A stretch of 64,000 bases of DNA from an uncultured Aquitalea sp. (GTDB taxonomy: Bacteria > Pseudomonadota > Gammaproteobacteria > Burkholderiales > Chromobacteriaceae): contig NZ_CAMFLA010000003.1 of the NCBI RefSeq assembly GCF_945957525.1, forward strand, positions 1-64,000. Reading direction: 5' to 3'. A program made the translations under genes and the position numbers. The notes beneath the pieces were generated by a model. It saw only the letters and a list, made by a program, of their open reading frames with translations. It had not been told where the DNA came from and made no database searches. Shown one piece after another: positions 43,655 through 51,438 of this stretch (its first letter is position 1; every line of letters begins with the position of its first letter).

Positions 43655-43811
43655 TACAATCCCCCTCCTGATTTTCACTCACCGCGCCTTGCCTGGCGCG
43701 GCATTTCAATGGACTTGCCCAGTTACCCTGTAACGGCCCGTTACCCCATTCACCCATAATTTCCGTCGCCGGACTCCGCCTGCAGGCAAGCCGCGACGGC
43801 AGGAGTCGTGT
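43655..43811 (+). promoter_or_regulatory. Structured 5' leader of mgtE
   Basis: TACAAT at 43655-43660 is a candidate -10 with a poor -35. The leader then holds CCGCGCC/GGCGCGG (43682-43701), competing stems GTTAC/GTAAC and GTAACGG/CCGTTAC (43722-43744), and CCGTCG/CGACGG (43763-43799). GACTCC at 43772-43777 can pair with the ribosome-site GGAGTC at 43802-43807. It does not look like the M-box or the manganese riboswitch as I know them. Confidence 0.45.
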
Positions 43812-45236
43812 TTGACGGTCATCGACAGCATTCCGACCACAGACAGGTTGGCCGAAAGCCTCACCGAGGTTCAGCGGCTGATCGACGCATACCGCGAGCA
43901 GCCTGAGCCGCCCGCGGACGATGAGGAACAAAGCCGCGGCTATGTCGACGTGCTGGACGCCTTGCGCCTGCGCGTCGACTCTCTGCATCCGGCCGATCTG
44001 GCCGCCATTCTGGAGGCCTTGCCGCTGGACGATCGTACGCTGGTATGGGGGCTGACGCGCGGTTCGCGCGACGGCGCCATCCTGCTGGAGGTGTCCGATG
44101 CGGTGCGGGAAAGCCTGATCGAGGCGATGAGCCCGGACGAGCTGGTGGCTGCGGTCAGCCAGCTGGATACGGAGGAGCTGGCCGATCTCGCGCCCGATCT
44201 GCCGCGGCAGGTGGTGTACGAGGTCATGGCGGAACTGGACGAGCAGCAGCGCACCCAGTTGATGTCCGCCCTTTCCTATGAAGAGGGTACTGTCGGCGCG
44301 CTGATGGACTTTGATCTGGTGCGCATCCGCGCCGACGTCAGTTGCGAAGTGGTGCTGCGCTACCTGCGCCGGTTTGACGAGTTGCCGGAGCAAACCGACA
44401 AGATTTTCGTGATGGATGAACACAGCCGGCTTTGCGGCGTGTTGCCTTTGCGGGCTCTGCTGGTGGCTGATCCGGATGCGCTGGTGACGGACATCATGGC
44501 TACGGAGGTGGTGTCCTTCCGCCCGGAAGAGGAGGCGGTGGACGCCGCGCAGGCATTCGAGCGCTACGACCTGGTCACCGCGCCGGTGGTGGACGCGCGC
44601 GGCGCGCTGATCGGCCGTCTGACCGTGAACGACATGCTGGATGTGGTGCGCGAGGAGTCGGACACTGAGGTACTGAATCTGGCGGGTTTGAAGGAAGAGG
44701 AAGACCTGTTTGCGCCGGTGATCGACTCGGTAAAGAACCGCTGGGCCTGGCTTGCCATCAATTTGTGCACTGCTTTTGTCGCTTCGCGCGTCATCGGCGT
44801 GTTTGAAACCTCTATCTCGCAACTGGTAGCGCTGGCCGCGCTGATGCCCATCGTCGCCGGTATTGGCGGCAACTCGGGGAATCAGACCATCACCATGATC
44901 GTGCGCGCGCTGGCCATGGGACAGATGCAGGTCTCCCAGGCCTGGCGTTTGTGGCGCAAGGAATTGGGCGTCAGCATCATCAACGGTCTGGTGTGGGGCT
45001 CCGTCATTGGCGCCATCGCCTGGTGGCTGTACGGTAATGCCGCGCTGGGGATGGTAATGCTGGCCGCCATGACGCTGAACCTGATGCTGGCTTCCACCAT
45101 GGGGGTGCTGATTCCTACCATGATGCAGAAGCTGGGCAAGGACCCGGCGCTGGGCTCCAGTGTGCTGATTACCGCCTGCACCGATTCCGGCGGTTTTTTC
45201 ATTTTTCTTGGCCTTGCCACCTTGTTCCTGCTTTGA
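43812..45236 (+). CDS. mgtE: Magnesium transporter MgtE
   Basis: A 474-residue Mg2+ channel/transporter. A cytosolic N domain (about 30-145, with LHPADLAAILEALP) and a paired CBS domain (about 145-265) sense magnesium; five transmembrane helices follow, with the pore region PIVAGIGGNSGNQTITMIVRALA. Start is TTG 43812 with AGGAG 6 nt upstream, the only start matching the domain. An uptake-like motif copy lies at 43846-43858 inside the gene. prmC follows at 3 bp. Confidence 0.94.
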   Translation: MTVIDSIPTTDRLAESLTEVQRLIDAYREQPEPPADDEEQSRGYVDVLDALRLRVDSLHPADLAAILEALPLDDRTLVWGLTRGSRDGAILLEVSDAVRESLIEAMSPDELVAAVSQLDTEELADLAPDLPRQVVYEVMAELDEQQRTQLMSALSYEEGTVGALMDFDLVRIRADVSCEVVLRYLRRFDELPEQTDKIFVMDEHSRLCGVLPLRALLVADPDALVTDIMATEVVSFRPEEEAVDAAQAFERYDLVTAPVVDARGALIGRLTVNDMLDVVREESDTEVLNLAGLKEEEDLFAPVIDSVKNRWAWLAINLCTAFVASRVIGVFETSISQLVALAALMPIVAGIGGNSGNQTITMIVRALAMGQMQVSQAWRLWRKELGVSIINGLVWGSVIGAIAWWLYGNAALGMVMLAAMTLNLMLASTMGVLIPTMMQKLGKDPALGSSVLITACTDSGGFFIFLGLATLFLL

Positions 45237-45239
45237 ACC

Positions 45240-46070
45240 ATGCTGACCCTTGACGCGGCCTTGCGCCATTATCCGCTGCCCAGACTGGAGGCCCGCATGC
45301 TGTTGCAGCACGCGGTTGCCGGTTTGAGTCATGCCCGCATCATCGCAGACCCGGATTTGACGCTCTCGGAGACGCAGTCTGCCTGTTTTTGCGCGCTGGC
45401 AGAGCGCCGCCTGGCTGGTGAGCCCATGGCTTATCTGATTGGCGAGCGGGAGTTCTTCGGCCGACCTTTCCGCGTCACGCCCGCCGTGCTGATACCGCGC
45501 CCCGAGACCGAACATCTGGTGGAAACCGCGTTGGCGCGCCTTGGCGGCGGGCCTGCGCAGGTGGTGGACCTTGGCACCGGCAGCGGAGCCATCGCCGTGA
45601 CGCTTGCTTTGGAAGCGCCGGCCTGGCGGGTGTCGGCAGTGGACCTCTCCGCCGAGGCGCTGGCCGTGGCCTGCGGCAATGCTGAGGCGCTGGGCGCCGA
45701 CGTGGCCTTCCACCAAGGCAGCTGGTACGCCCCGTTGGCCGAAGCCTGCTTTGATCTCATTGCTTCCAATCCACCCTACATCCGTCACGACGACCACCAT
45801 CTGGGCGAGGGCGATGTTCGCTTCGAGCCGCGCATGGCGCTGACGGATGAAGCCGATGGGTTGGATTGCCTGCGCGAGATCGCCGGCGGCGCGCCGTCCC
45901 GGCTGCGGCCGGGCGGTTGGCTGATGGTAGAGCATGGCTATGATCAGGGCCCTGCGGTACGCGAGCTGTTTCTGGCGACAGGGCTGAGCGAGGTGGAAAC
46001 CGTGCTGGATCTGGCCGGCCTCGATCGCATCACCGTTGGCCGAAAGCCGCTGGCTGATGCCGCGCCTTGA
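45240..46070 (+). CDS. prmC: Release factor glutamine methyltransferase PrmC
   Basis: A 276-residue SAM methyltransferase that N5-methylates the GGQ glutamine of RF1 and RF2. The N-terminal helical domain (about 1-70) precedes FFGRPFRVTPAVLIPRPETEHLV, the SAM loop VVDLGTGSGAIAVTLA and the substrate-binding NPPY in LIASNPPYIRHDD. It starts 3 bp after mgtE and overlaps the PAP2 gene by 14 bp. Confidence 0.95.
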   Translation: MLTLDAALRHYPLPRLEARMLLQHAVAGLSHARIIADPDLTLSETQSACFCALAERRLAGEPMAYLIGEREFFGRPFRVTPAVLIPRPETEHLVETALARLGGGPAQVVDLGTGSGAIAVTLALEAPAWRVSAVDLSAEALAVACGNAEALGADVAFHQGSWYAPLAEACFDLIASNPPYIRHDDHHLGEGDVRFEPRMALTDEADGLDCLREIAGGAPSRLRPGGWLMVEHGYDQGPAVRELFLATGLSEVETVLDLAGLDRITVGRKPLADAAP

Positions 46071-46821
46071 TATCGCTCGCCTGCTTGGTTATTGGCCTGC
46101 GGCCATACTGGCGCTGTTGGCGATCGGTATCGGCTTGGCCGGCCTGAACGCGTCCTTGTTTCTGGCTGCGCACGAGGCTGCCCGCGCCCTGCCGGCTGCC
46201 GTGTGGCGCCTGGTCAGCGTTTTCGGCGACTGGCAAACCATCCTCACGCTCACGCTGGCTTTGTCCTGGCGCTATCCGGCGCAAGCGCCCGGCATGATGG
46301 CGGCTTGCGCCTCCGGCATTCTGTTGGCCATTGTGCTGAAAGCCGGTTTCGCCGTGCCGCGCCCGCCTTTGGTTTTGCCCGCGGGCAAGGTGATCTTGCT
46401 CGATGGTTTGCCGAAGAACGGCTCTTTCCCCTCTGGTCATGCCATGGCTGCGACTACGCTGGCGGTGATGATCTGGCATGGCGCCGGCAAGAGCGCGGCG
46501 CTGGGCGGCATGCTTGCGCTGGGGGTTGGGCTGGTGATGTTGTCGCGACTGGCCATCGGCGTGCATTGGCCGCTGGATGTGCTGGCGGGGGCTGCACTGG
46601 GCTACGCCGTGAGTCGCTGGGCAATGATGGCGAACAAGTCGGCAGTCTGCTTGCTGGGGCGATTGGAATGGGTGCAAACGGCGGCCTTGCTGGCCTTGGC
46701 GGCGGGGCTGGCTCGCTGGGCATTGCGGCCGGCTTTACACGAAGAGTACTGGGTCAGAATGAGCATCGGCGCCATCGTGTTGCTGGCGGGTGCCAGCCGA
46801 TGGCGCCGACGGCGCGCTTGA
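46057..46821 (+). CDS. PAP2 family membrane phosphatase
   Basis: A 254-residue membrane protein of the type-2 phosphatidic acid phosphatase family. The three motifs are visible: KAGFAVPRP, FPSGHAM and SRLAIGVHWPLDV with the catalytic His. Likely substrates are undecaprenyl or phosphatidyl phosphates on the periplasmic side. ATG 46057 is preferred to TTG 46036, which lies within a repeated TTGGCCGAAAG motif. Translation is probably coupled to prmC. A small ACGGCCC/GGGCCGT hairpin overlaps the stop. Confidence 0.88.
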   Translation: MPRLDIARLLGYWPAAILALLAIGIGLAGLNASLFLAAHEAARALPAAVWRLVSVFGDWQTILTLTLALSWRYPAQAPGMMAACASGILLAIVLKAGFAVPRPPLVLPAGKVILLDGLPKNGSFPSGHAMAATTLAVMIWHGAGKSAALGGMLALGVGLVMLSRLAIGVHWPLDVLAGAALGYAVSRWAMMANKSAVCLLGRLEWVQTAALLALAAGLARWALRPALHEEYWVRMSIGAIVLLAGASRWRRRRA

Positions 46822-46846
46822 CGGCCCTGTGGGCCGTTAGTGCGGC

Positions 46847-47326
46847 TTAGTGGTGATGGCCATGCTCGCCGTGAGCGTGACCATGAGTGATTTCATCAGC
46901 GGTGGCGGCGCGAACTTCCACCACTTTGGCCACGAAGCGGATGTTCAGACCGGCCAGCGGGTGGTTGGCGTCAACCACGGCCTTGCCGTCGGCGATGTCG
47001 GTCACGCGGAACAGCAATACGTCGCCGGTTTCCGGATCATCGGCTTCGAACATCATGCCCACTTCGACATCGGCCGGGAAAACGTCCAGCGGCTCAACGC
47101 GGATCAGTTCTTCTTCCGGGTCGCCGAAAGCGTCGTCGGAAGTCATTTTCACGTCCACGGATTCGCCAACGGCTTTGCCTTGCAGGGCTTCTTCCACCAG
47201 CGGGAAAATGCCGTCGTAGCCGCCGTGCAGGTAGCTGATCGGTTCTTCGGTCTTGTCGAGGAGTTTGTTGTCCGCGTCAAACATCTCGTAGTGGAGAGTA
47301 ACAACAGTATCTTTGGCAATTTGCAT
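46847..47326 (-). CDS. slyD: FKBP-type peptidyl-prolyl isomerase SlyD
   Basis: A 159-residue prolyl isomerase/chaperone. The FKBP fold is split by an insert-in-flap domain (about 65-130), as in SlyD. It ends in a His-rich tail (GHAHGEHGHHH) that can bind nickel, linking such proteins to hydrogenase or urease maturation. Start MQIAKDTVVTLHYEMFD at 47326 matches the family. It converges on the PAP2 gene and diverges from roxA. Confidence 0.95.
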   Translation of the reverse strand: MQIAKDTVVTLHYEMFDADNKLLDKTEEPISYLHGGYDGIFPLVEEALQGKAVGESVDVKMTSDDAFGDPEEELIRVEPLDVFPADVEVGMMFEADDPETGDVLLFRVTDIADGKAVVDANHPLAGLNIRFVAKVVEVRAATADEITHGHAHGEHGHHH

Positions 47327-47466
47327 CGGGGATTGTCCGGGATGAGATGAAAAATCTTGACAGGGACGGAGCACAGGGTGTTCCTTCGGCTGCAAGTAGC
47401 AATCGCGGCGTGACCGCATCAACGTATTGTAAACCATAGAAGGGCGCATCAGCCCGTTAAACTGCC

Positions 47467-48600
47467 ATGAAACCGCTTACCCTGCTGGGGGGGCTGACCC
47501 CCGAACAATTCCTGCAAGACTACTGGCATAAAAAGCCTTTTCTTATTCGCGGCGCTGTCTCCGATGTGGGACCGCACGTCGATTTCAAGTGGCTGTCGGA
47601 ACTGGCCATGCGCGAAGACGCCGAGTCTCGCCTGATCGAAAACCGCAACGGTCGCTGGCATTTGGAGCGAGGCCCGTTCCGGCCGGCGCGCTTCCGCAAG
47701 CTGGGCGAAACCGATTGGACCATCCTGGTGCAAGGCGTAAACCAGCATCTGCCGCATATCGATGAATTGCTGTGGCGTTTCAATTTCATTCCCTATGCGC
47801 GGCTTGATGACCTGATGATCAGCTACGCGCCCCCCGGCGGCACGGTTGGCCCGCACTTCGACGCGTACGATGTGTTCCTGCTGCAGGTGGGTGGCAAGAA
47901 GCGCTGGCAGATTTCCTCCCAGAACGACGACGACTTCATCGAGGATGCGCCGATCCGGGTGCTGAAAGATTTCCGCGTTGAGGAAGAGTACGTGCTTGAA
48001 CACGGCGACATGCTCTATCTGCCGCCCAAGTGCGCTCACTACGGCGTGGCGCTGGAGCCGGGCATGACTTACTCGATCGGCTTCCGCGCGCCGCCGGTGC
48101 AGGAACTGGCTACCCAGTTCCTGGTGTATCTGCAAGACCGCCTGTGCCTGGATGGCGTATACGCCGATCCCGACCTGAAGCTGCAGAACGATCCGGCGCG
48201 CATCGGTGACGAGATGATCGACAAGGTCACCGACATGCTGAAGGGCATTAGCTGGGATCGCGATACGGTAAGCGACTTCCTCGGTCATTACCTGACCGAG
48301 CCGAAGCCGCATGTCTTCTATGACGCGCCGGATGATGAGCTGGACGAAGAGGAGTTTGCCGAAGCGCTTGCCGAGGGGGGGGTAGTGCTTGATCTCAAAA
48401 GCCTGATCCTGTTCCGCGACGGCATGTTCTATTGCAATGGCGAAATTCTCGAAACCGAACCGGACGATGTTGCTCTATGGCAACAATTCGCCAATACCCG
48501 CAAGCTGTCGTCAGGTGACATTTCCGCGTCGATATTGGGTACGCTGTATGACGGATACACTGCTGGATATTGGCATCCGGCCAAGTCTGTAGCAAAATAG
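47467..48600 (+). CDS. roxA: 50S ribosomal protein L16 arginine hydroxylase RoxA-like (JmjC)
   Basis: A 377-residue Fe(II)/2-oxoglutarate oxygenase of the cupin/JmjC ribosomal-oxygenase group (E. coli YcfD). The iron ligands HxD in VGPHFDAYDVF and the distal His in PPKCAHYGVAL are in place, as is GTVGPHFD preceded by ISYAPPGG. The C-terminal winged-helix-like domain is complete. L16 arginine hydroxylation is known for the family; here it is inferred. Confidence 0.92.
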   Translation: MKPLTLLGGLTPEQFLQDYWHKKPFLIRGAVSDVGPHVDFKWLSELAMREDAESRLIENRNGRWHLERGPFRPARFRKLGETDWTILVQGVNQHLPHIDELLWRFNFIPYARLDDLMISYAPPGGTVGPHFDAYDVFLLQVGGKKRWQISSQNDDDFIEDAPIRVLKDFRVEEEYVLEHGDMLYLPPKCAHYGVALEPGMTYSIGFRAPPVQELATQFLVYLQDRLCLDGVYADPDLKLQNDPARIGDEMIDKVTDMLKGISWDRDTVSDFLGHYLTEPKPHVFYDAPDDELDEEEFAEALAEGGVVLDLKSLILFRDGMFYCNGEILETEPDDVALWQQFANTRKLSSGDISASILGTLYDGYTAGYWHPAKSVAK

Positions 48601-48864
48601 CCACATCAGTTGTTCAAATGTAGTCACGGTAAGGATTGCATACGGGCTGAAATAGCGTTGAAACGCTTATTCCGGCTCGTGTGCTGCACTGCAGAACAGA
48701 TTGTGGACTAGCTTGCTTTTTTTGGACGCTAGCCCACTACACAGCAATTTTTTTCGTGATACAATTTGCGCACTGAAAGAATTTCAGTCGCCCAGTTGTT
48801 GCTCTGAAACGCTTGGGCGATTAAATTGACGTCTTGTTAACTTATCTTTAAAGGTCAAGAAAAA
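48601..48864 (+). promoter_or_regulatory. Lipoprotein upstream region and leader
   Basis: An extended -10, TGATACAAT at 48757-48765, probably starts a leader of about 90 nt. TCGCCCA (48788-48794) and TGGGCGA (48814-48820) form a 7-bp hairpin in it. The first 150 bp shows nothing clear. Confidence 0.5.
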
Positions 48865-49080
48865 ATGAAACAGTCGCTCCTCGTTGCTGCCCTGCTGGCC
48901 GTTGCCCTGTCCGCTTGCGGTAAGAAAGAAGAAGCTCCGGCTGCTGACGCTTCCGCTCCGGCTGTTGAGGCTTCCGCTCCGGCCGCTTCCGCTCCGGCTG
49001 CTGACGCTTCCGCTCCGGCTGCTGACGCTTCCGCTCCGGCTGCTGACGCTTCCGCTCCGGCTGCTTCCGCTGCTCAGTAA
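48865..49080 (+). CDS. Small Ala/Pro-rich lipoprotein with tandem repeats
   Basis: A 71-residue lipoprotein precursor. The signal ends in the lipobox LSAC (Cys18), so the mature chain is only 54 residues: GKKEE followed by repeats of a seven-residue APAADAS-type unit. The coding DNA at 48934-49068 consists of five 21-nt units (three identical in a row at 48991-49053) and two 15-nt short units. AAAGG precedes the ATG. Such small lipoproteins are often abundant envelope components; no specific function can be named. Confidence 0.85.
   Translation: MKQSLLVAALLAVALSACGKKEEAPAADASAPAVEASAPAASAPAADASAPAADASAPAADASAPAASAAQ
48934..49068 (+). repeat. 21-nt coding tandem array
   Basis: Five 21-nt units (48934-48954, a variant at 48955-48975, and three identical units at 48991-49053) plus 15-nt units at 48976-48990 and 49054-49068. 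Because the unit is seven codons, copy-number change keeps the frame. Confidence 0.9.
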
Positions 49081-49101
49081 TTCATTACTGTTGCAAGCAA
49101 T

Positions 49102-49126
49102 AAAAACCGGCTTCGGCCGGTTTTTT
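49102..49126. terminator. Lipoprotein gene terminator
   Basis: AAAAACCGGC-TTCG-GCCGGTTTTT: a 10-bp stem capped by a stable UUCG tetraloop, followed by more T. Confidence 0.92.
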
Positions 49127-49185
49127 ATTGTCTGGCGTTTGCGCACGCTCTCTGCTGTTGATTGTTGATGAGAAGCGCCGACAAT

Positions 49186-49212
49186 AAAAAAGCCCGCATG
49201 CGCGGGCTTTTT
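49186..49212. terminator. bamC terminator (bidirectional)
   Basis: AGCCCGC-ATGC-GCGGGCT with A and T runs either side, 18 bp past the bamC stop on the minus strand. Confidence 0.88.
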
Positions 49213-49229
49213 CGTTTTGCAGTCGACCC

Positions 49230-50366
49230 TTACTGGAGTTCGATCTGCAGTTTGGCAAGCACTGCTTTGGCGAAGCTGTCGTTGAGCTGCTTGCCTTGCT
49301 TGTCTTGCACGGCCAGCGTGGACTGGCCATTGGCTTGTTCTTTGACCACGATGCGGTATTCCGGCTCGGTGGCTTTCGGCAAACCATTCTTGCTGTCGCT
49401 GCTCTTCCAGAAGGCGAGGCCGGACCAGAAACTGCCGCCATCTTCCTTCTCGGTTTCGCTCTTGGCCGGCTTCACGAAGTAGATGCCTTGCGAGCGATCG
49501 CGATCATTGACTACCAGGCCGATGCGATCCAGCGCCAGGCCAACGCGGCGCCATGCGCGGTCGAAGCTGTCGTTGATGTTCAGCTTGCCGTCCACGATCG
49601 GATCCTGGGCCTTGGCCGGAGCAACCGAAGCCTTGGCCAGCGCCTCCTTGGCTTTCTCTTCGGAGATGCCCAAGCGAATCATGAAGCGACCCAGCAACTC
49701 GGCTTCCAACTGCGGATCAACCGGGCGAGGCTGCCACATGGTGTCGGACTTGCCTTCGTTGATGTAAGTCTCGTACAGACCGCGGTGCGAGAAGTATACC
49801 TCGGTGCCGTTGGCGGTTTTTTCCAGACGGATGCGGAACTTGTCGCGCTCCGGGGTGGAATAGACGCTGCCCAGGCCCACGGTTTCCATTAGCTTGCGTA
49901 CGCCGTCGGCGGGTAGCTTGGCGCGGTTTTCCGCCCAGTCGGTTTCCATGATGCCAAGGTCGGGTTCTTCGGTCTTGATGACGAAACCGTTTTCCTGCCA
50001 GAAGGCTTTGAGTACCGGCCACAGCTCTTCCGGATTCTTACCGTTCACTACCAGCCAGCGCTGGGTGCCGGCGCGCTCCATGTTGACGTTGCCAAGCTGG
50101 CTCAGCGCCACATCGCCGCTGCTGGCGGCTTGGGCGGGTACGGCCTGTTTCTGGCCGTTCACTTCCATTGCGGAGCTGCTGCCCTGTGGAATGGTGTACT
50201 TGTTGCGGATATCCGGTGCGGTCAGATCCGGTGGGACTTCCAGCGAGTTGGCGATCTTGGGGGCGTCGGTTTTGTAATCCAGCTTTTTTTCCAGCGGATT
50301 GGAAGTGCTGCAGCCGGCAAGGATGCCGGTGGCCAGCAGAATCGCGACGGGCGCGCTTCGTTTCAT
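49230..50366 (-). CDS. bamC: Outer membrane assembly lipoprotein BamC
   Basis: A 378-residue lipoprotein of the BAM complex, which inserts outer membrane proteins. The lipobox is LAGC with Cys19; the mature start STSNPLEKKLDYKTDAPKI and VPPDLTAPDIRNKYTIP is the conserved unstructured region that contacts BamD. Two helix-grip domains follow (about 95-200 and 255-375). It lies 23 bp after dapA, the usual dapA-bamC pair. Confidence 0.93.
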   Translation of the reverse strand: MKRSAPVAILLATGILAGCSTSNPLEKKLDYKTDAPKIANSLEVPPDLTAPDIRNKYTIPQGSSSAMEVNGQKQAVPAQAASSGDVALSQLGNVNMERAGTQRWLVVNGKNPEELWPVLKAFWQENGFVIKTEEPDLGIMETDWAENRAKLPADGVRKLMETVGLGSVYSTPERDKFRIRLEKTANGTEVYFSHRGLYETYINEGKSDTMWQPRPVDPQLEAELLGRFMIRLGISEEKAKEALAKASVAPAKAQDPIVDGKLNINDSFDRAWRRVGLALDRIGLVVNDRDRSQGIYFVKPAKSETEKEDGGSFWSGLAFWKSSDSKNGLPKATEPEYRIVVKEQANGQSTLAVQDKQGKQLNDSFAKAVLAKLQIELQ

Positions 50367-50389
50367 GCTTGCTCCCTATTGTGCAGGGG

Positions 50390-51265
50390 TTAGATAAGTT
50401 CCGCCTGCTTCATGGCGCTGTTCAATACAGGCGCCAGGCTGTCGGACATGGTGTGCAGCGGCAGACGGATACCGGCGGGGATCAGACCCAGTTGGTTCAG
50501 TACCCATTTGGCCGGAATCGGGTTGGGTTCGGCAAACAGGTGTTTGTGCAGACCTTGCAGCTTGTCGTTGAGTTCGCGAGCCAGCTTGGCGTTGCCGGCG
50601 AGCGCGGCGTCGCACATCTGGCTCATCAGCTTGGGGGCAACGTTGGTGGTGACGGAGATCACGCCATTGCCGCCGCACAGCATGAAAGCCATGCCGGTGG
50701 CGTCGTCGCCGGAGTAGAGTGCGAAATCTTTGGGTGCGCGACGGATCAGGTCGCAAGCACGGCCGATGTCGCCGGTGGCGTCCTTGAGGCCGATGATGCC
50801 CGGCACCGCGGCAAGACGCAGCACGGTATCGTTGTTCATGTCGGCAACCGTACGGCCCGGCACATTGTAAAGAATCACCGGGATATCCACGGATTCGGCA
50901 ATGGCGCGGAAGTGGCGGTACATGCCTTCCTGGGTCGGTTTGTTGTAGTAGGGCACGACGGACAGGGTCATGTCTGCGCCGGTGTCCTTGGCGTGGCGGG
51001 CCAGTTCGATGGCTTCAGCGGTGGAGTTGGCGCCGGTGCCTGCGATCACTTTGACGCGACCCTTGGCCTGTTTGATGACGGCTTCCACCACGGCGACGTG
51101 TTCGTCAACGGCCAGCGTGGCGGATTCGCCGGTGGTGCCCACCGCGACGATGCCGCTGGTGCCGTTGTCAATGTGGAAATCAACCAGGCGGTTGAGGGAT
51201 TCGAAGTCTACCCGACCGTCTTCAAACATCGGGGTGACCAGGGCAACCAAGCTACCGGTAAGCAT
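50390..51265 (-). CDS. dapA: 4-hydroxy-tetrahydrodipicolinate synthase DapA
   Basis: A 291-residue aldolase condensing pyruvate with aspartate semialdehyde in lysine and diaminopimelate synthesis. MLTGSLVALVTPMFEDG begins the barrel; active residues are the Thr pair in GTTGESATL, Tyr in VILYNVPGRT and the Schiff-base Lys in IIGLKDATGD. Length is exact. First gene of dapA-bamC. Confidence 0.97.
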   Translation of the reverse strand: MLTGSLVALVTPMFEDGRVDFESLNRLVDFHIDNGTSGIVAVGTTGESATLAVDEHVAVVEAVIKQAKGRVKVIAGTGANSTAEAIELARHAKDTGADMTLSVVPYYNKPTQEGMYRHFRAIAESVDIPVILYNVPGRTVADMNNDTVLRLAAVPGIIGLKDATGDIGRACDLIRRAPKDFALYSGDDATGMAFMLCGGNGVISVTTNVAPKLMSQMCDAALAGNAKLARELNDKLQGLHKHLFAEPNPIPAKWVLNQLGLIPAGIRLPLHTMSDSLAPVLNSAMKQAELI

Positions 51266-51379
51266 AGTTCAGCCTATATAAGGATGGAGATTCAAAGTCC
51301 CTGATTGTAGCGGAATTCCCCTTGCGGTCAAAAGCGTGTCGCGGATACGGGGGGCGGCCTGCGGATTGTCGCCCGGCTG

Positions 51380-51388
51380 TGATAGAAT
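51380..51388 (+). promoter_or_regulatory. Extended -10 promoter of the ABC-F gene
   Basis: TGATAGAAT, about 50 bp before the GTG start; no good -35 hexamer, as is usual for extended -10 promoters. Confidence 0.45.
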
Positions 51389-51438
51389 CTCCAGTTTTTA
51401 CCGATACTTGCGGCTGATTGGCTGAAGGATCCACAAGC

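Noticed and set aside
43655-43811. M-box or yybP-ykoY riboswitch before mgtE
   Set aside because: I could not match the conserved core of either; only generic stems can be drawn.
42024-45935. A 1303-codon minus-strand open frame opposite the rhodanese gene, aroE, mtgA, mgtE and prmC
   Set aside because: It runs across five well-recognised genes and their gaps, has low-complexity His/Gln/Arg-rich content typical of antisense frames in GC-rich DNA, and shows no domain.
46036-46056. TTG start at 46036 for the PAP2 gene
   Set aside because: It lies deeper in prmC within a TTGGCCGAAAG motif copy; ATG 46057 gives a normal N-terminus.
48934-49068. CRISPR-like array
   Set aside because: The units are contiguous in-frame coding repeats without spacers.
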